Shown here: positions 61,541-64,000 of the stretch, piece by piece
Layout: each line of letters begins with the position of its first letter
Position numbering within the stretch: position 1 is the stretch's first letter
Source: Drosophila pseudoobscura
Lineage: Eukaryota; Arthropoda; Insecta; Diptera; Drosophilidae
Direction: 5' to 3'
Assembly: GCF_009870125.1 (NCBI RefSeq)
Contig: NC_046681.1
Span: 17,435,001 to 17,499,000, forward strand
DNA length: 64,000 nucleotides
Translations under genes and position numbers: made by a program
The notes under the pieces: generated by a model
What the model was told of the DNA's origin: nothing
The model's input: only the letters and a program-made list of their open reading frames with translations
The model's database searches: none

Positions 61541-64000
61541 TTGTAAAAATCTATAGATAGTCGACCAAGATGAAGCCGTTTGACCAAACCTTCTAGTGCC
61601 GCATTTTACCTACACCATCCCAAATGGTCGGCCTTCCCTTCCCTCTGAACACGACGGAACGGCTTTTGGGGCTGCACCTCATAGCAATCATTCCTCCCAG
61701 TCTACTATCTGATTCCCAGCATGCCTAGCGGAAGGGAGGACCCACCAATCAAATCGATCTTGCCGCATGGTGCCGTAAGTGGATAATGGTGCAATAGCAT
61801 TCTATATTGTAGAAACTCAGGAAAAGTACATACAAATTTATTGCTTTAACTCTCTTTGTATTTTGTATAGGTACATTAATTATGCGTCGTTCAAGGTACC
61901 ATTTGTAAAAATTTATAGATAAACAACTAAGATGAAGCCGTTTGACCAAACCTTCTAGTGCCGCATTTTACCTATAAATACCGTTCGACACCATCCCAAA
62001 TGGTCGGATTTCCCTTCCCTCTGAACACGACGGAACAGCGGTTGGGGCTGCACCTCATAACAATCATTCCTCCCAGTCTACTATCTGATTCCCAGCATGC
62101 CTAGCGGAAGGGAAGACCCACCAATCAAATCGATCATGCCGCATGGTGCCGAGTGTGGATAATGGTGCAATAGCATTCTATATTTTAGAAACTCAGGAAA
62201 AGTACAAACAAATTTATTGCTTTAACCCTCTTTGTATTTTGTATAGGTACATTAATTATGCGTCGTTCAAGGTACCATTTGTAAAAATCTATAGATAAAC
62301 AACTAAGATGAAGCCGTTTGACCAAACCTTCTAGTGCCGCATTTTACCTATAAATACCGTTCGACACCATCCCAAATGGTCGGATTTCCTTTCCCTCTGA
62401 ACACGACGGAACAGCGGTTGGGGCTGCACCTCATAGCAATCATTCCTCCCAGTCTACTATCTGATTCCCAGCATGCCTAGCGGAAGGGAAGACCCACCAA
62501 TCAAATCGATCATGCCGCATGGTGCCGAGTGTGGATAATGGTGCAATAGCATTCTATATTTTAGAAACTCAGGAAAAGTACAAACAAATTTATTGCTTTA
62601 ACTCTCTTTGTATTTTGTATAGGTACATTAATTATGCGTCGTTCAAGGTACCATTTGTAAAAATCTATAGATAAACAACTAAGATGAAGCCGTTTGACCA
62701 AACCTTCTAGTGCCGCATTTTACCTATAAATACCGTTCGACACCATCCCAAATGGTCGGATTTCCCTTCCCTCTGAACACGACGGAACAGCGGTTGGGGC
62801 TGCACCTCATAGCAATCATTCCTCCCAGTCTACTATCTGATTCCCAGCATGCCTAGCGGAAGGGAAGACCCACCAATCATATCGATCTTGCCGCGTGGTG
62901 GTGTATGGCGGATGGTGCAATAGCATTCTATATTTTAGAAACTCAGGAAAAGTACAAACAAATTTATTGCTTTAACTGTCTTTGTATTTTGTATAGGTAC
63001 ATTAATTATGCGTCGTTCAAGGTACCATTTGTAAAAATCTATAGATAAACGACTAAGATGAAGCCGTTTGCCAAACCTTCTAGTGCCGCACTTTACCTAT
63101 AAATACCGTTCGACACCATCCCAAATGGTCGGCCTTCCCTTCCCTCTGAACACGACGGAACAGCGGTTGGGGCTGCACCTCATAGCAATCATTCCTCCCA
63201 GTCTACTAACTGATTCCCAGCATGCCTAGCGGAAGGGAAGACCCACCAATCATATCGATCTTGCCGCGTGGTGGTGTATGGCGTATGGTGCAATAGCATT
63301 CTATATTTTAGAAACTCAGGAAAAGTACAAACAAATTTATTGCTTTAACTCTCTTTGTATTTTGTATAGGTACATTAATTATGCGTCGTTCAAGGTACCA
63401 TTTGTAAAAATCTATAGATAAACAACTAAGATGAAGCCGTTTGACCAAACCTTCTAGTGCCGCATTTTACCTATAAATACCGTTCGACACCATCCCAAAT
63501 GGTCGGCCTTCCCTTCCCTCTGAACACGACAGAACGGCTTTTGGGGCTGCACCGCATAGCAATCATTCCTCCCAGTCTACTATCTGATTCCCAGCATGCC
63601 TTGCGGAAGGGAAGACCCACCAATCAAATCGATCTTGCCGCATGGTGCCGAGTGTGGATAATGGTGCAATAGCATTCTATATTTTAGAAACTCAGGAAAA
63701 GTACAAACAAATTTATTGCTTTAACTCTCTTTGTATTTTGTATAGGTACATTAATTATGCGTCGTTCAAGGTACCATTTGTAAAAATCTATAGATAAACA
63801 ACTAAGATGAAGCCGTTTGACCAAACCTTCTAGTGCCGCATTTTACCTATAAATACCGTTCGACACCATCCTAAATGGTCGGATTTCCCTTCCCTCTGAA
63901 CACGACGGAACAGCGGTTGGGGCTGCACCTCATAGCAATCATTCATCCCAGTCTACTATCTGATTCCCAGCATGCCTAGCGGAAGGGAAGACCCACCAAT
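61541..64000. repeat. Tandem satellite of about 376-bp units, running off the window edge
   Basis: The string TTGTAAAAAT recurs at 61541, 61903, 62279, 62655, 63029, 63402 and 63778, giving spacings of 362, 376, 376, 374, 373 and 376. Units are very similar. The first lacks about 14 bp (TATAAATACCGTTCG block). Two neighbouring units share a GTGGTGTATGGCG variant near 62896 and 63270, where others have CCGAGTGTGGATAATGG. Each unit contains AAATGGTCGG, CTCTGAACACGAC and GGGCTGCACC. Only short frames are open. It is a satellite or tandem repeat of transposon origin. Confidence 0.92.

Noticed and set aside
61541..64000. Regular tandem repeats considered as a CRISPR array
   Set aside because: The period is about 376 bp with the whole unit conserved and no unique spacers, and the DNA is from a eukaryote. 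It is a satellite.
61541..64000. Tandem units as 5' UTR promoter monomers of the neighbouring LINE
   Set aside because: The piece next to the array on that strand is a reverse-transcriptase fragment, not ORF1, so the array is not directly in front of a LINE 5' end.

Overview
This 64 kb window is nuclear DNA from a drosophilid fly, probably a Drosophila species. The protein-coding genes have short, regular GT-AG introns and closely resemble Drosophila proteins. The spaces between exons carry DINE-1/INE-1-type Helitron remnants, non-LTR and LTR retrotransposon debris, a Tc1-like relic and AT-rich filler. There is no sign of bacterial organisation, CRISPR or operons.

Left part (1-14.6 kb): a DEAH-box RNA helicase of the DHX33 family (+, 4 exons), then an SLC17/sialin-type major facilitator transporter (-, 4 exons, with an isolated first exon at 11506-11587). 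Middle (14.6-31 kb): the large subunit of ribonucleotide reductase (RnrL, +, 4 exons), then the inactive rhomboid rho-5/iRhom (+, 6 exons). A roughly 1.5 kb foldback (inverted-repeat) element and a broken two-piece coding remnant follow.

Right part (32-64 kb): a 19-exon ATRX/XNP-type SNF2 chromatin remodeller (-, 1,727 aa), cytosolic malate dehydrogenase Mdh1 (+, 2 exons, the first coding only the Met), an unidentified terminal exon facing Mdh1, and a gene coding a ZAD domain plus one GATA zinc finger (GATAd-like, +, 8 exons). The right end holds two same-strand LINE fragments and a tandem satellite of about 376-bp units that runs off the edge.

The genes are housekeeping or regulatory and do not form one pathway: rRNA/helicase function, anion transport, dNTP synthesis, EGF-signalling control, chromatin remodelling, cytosolic malate/NADH metabolism, and a GATA transcription factor. 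From memory, the D. melanogaster counterparts of RnrL, rho-5 and Mdh1 lie on chromosome arm 2L around cytological region 31, while XNP is on 3R. The XNP-like gene therefore looks out of place and also looks diverged.

The least ordinary items are the long hairpin-forming foldback beside rho-5, the relocated or duplicated ATRX-like gene with very long flanking regions, the ZAD domain interrupted by about 200 residues, and the 376-bp satellite. All splice sites were read by eye from GT-AG context, reading-frame phase and family similarity; no search was run.
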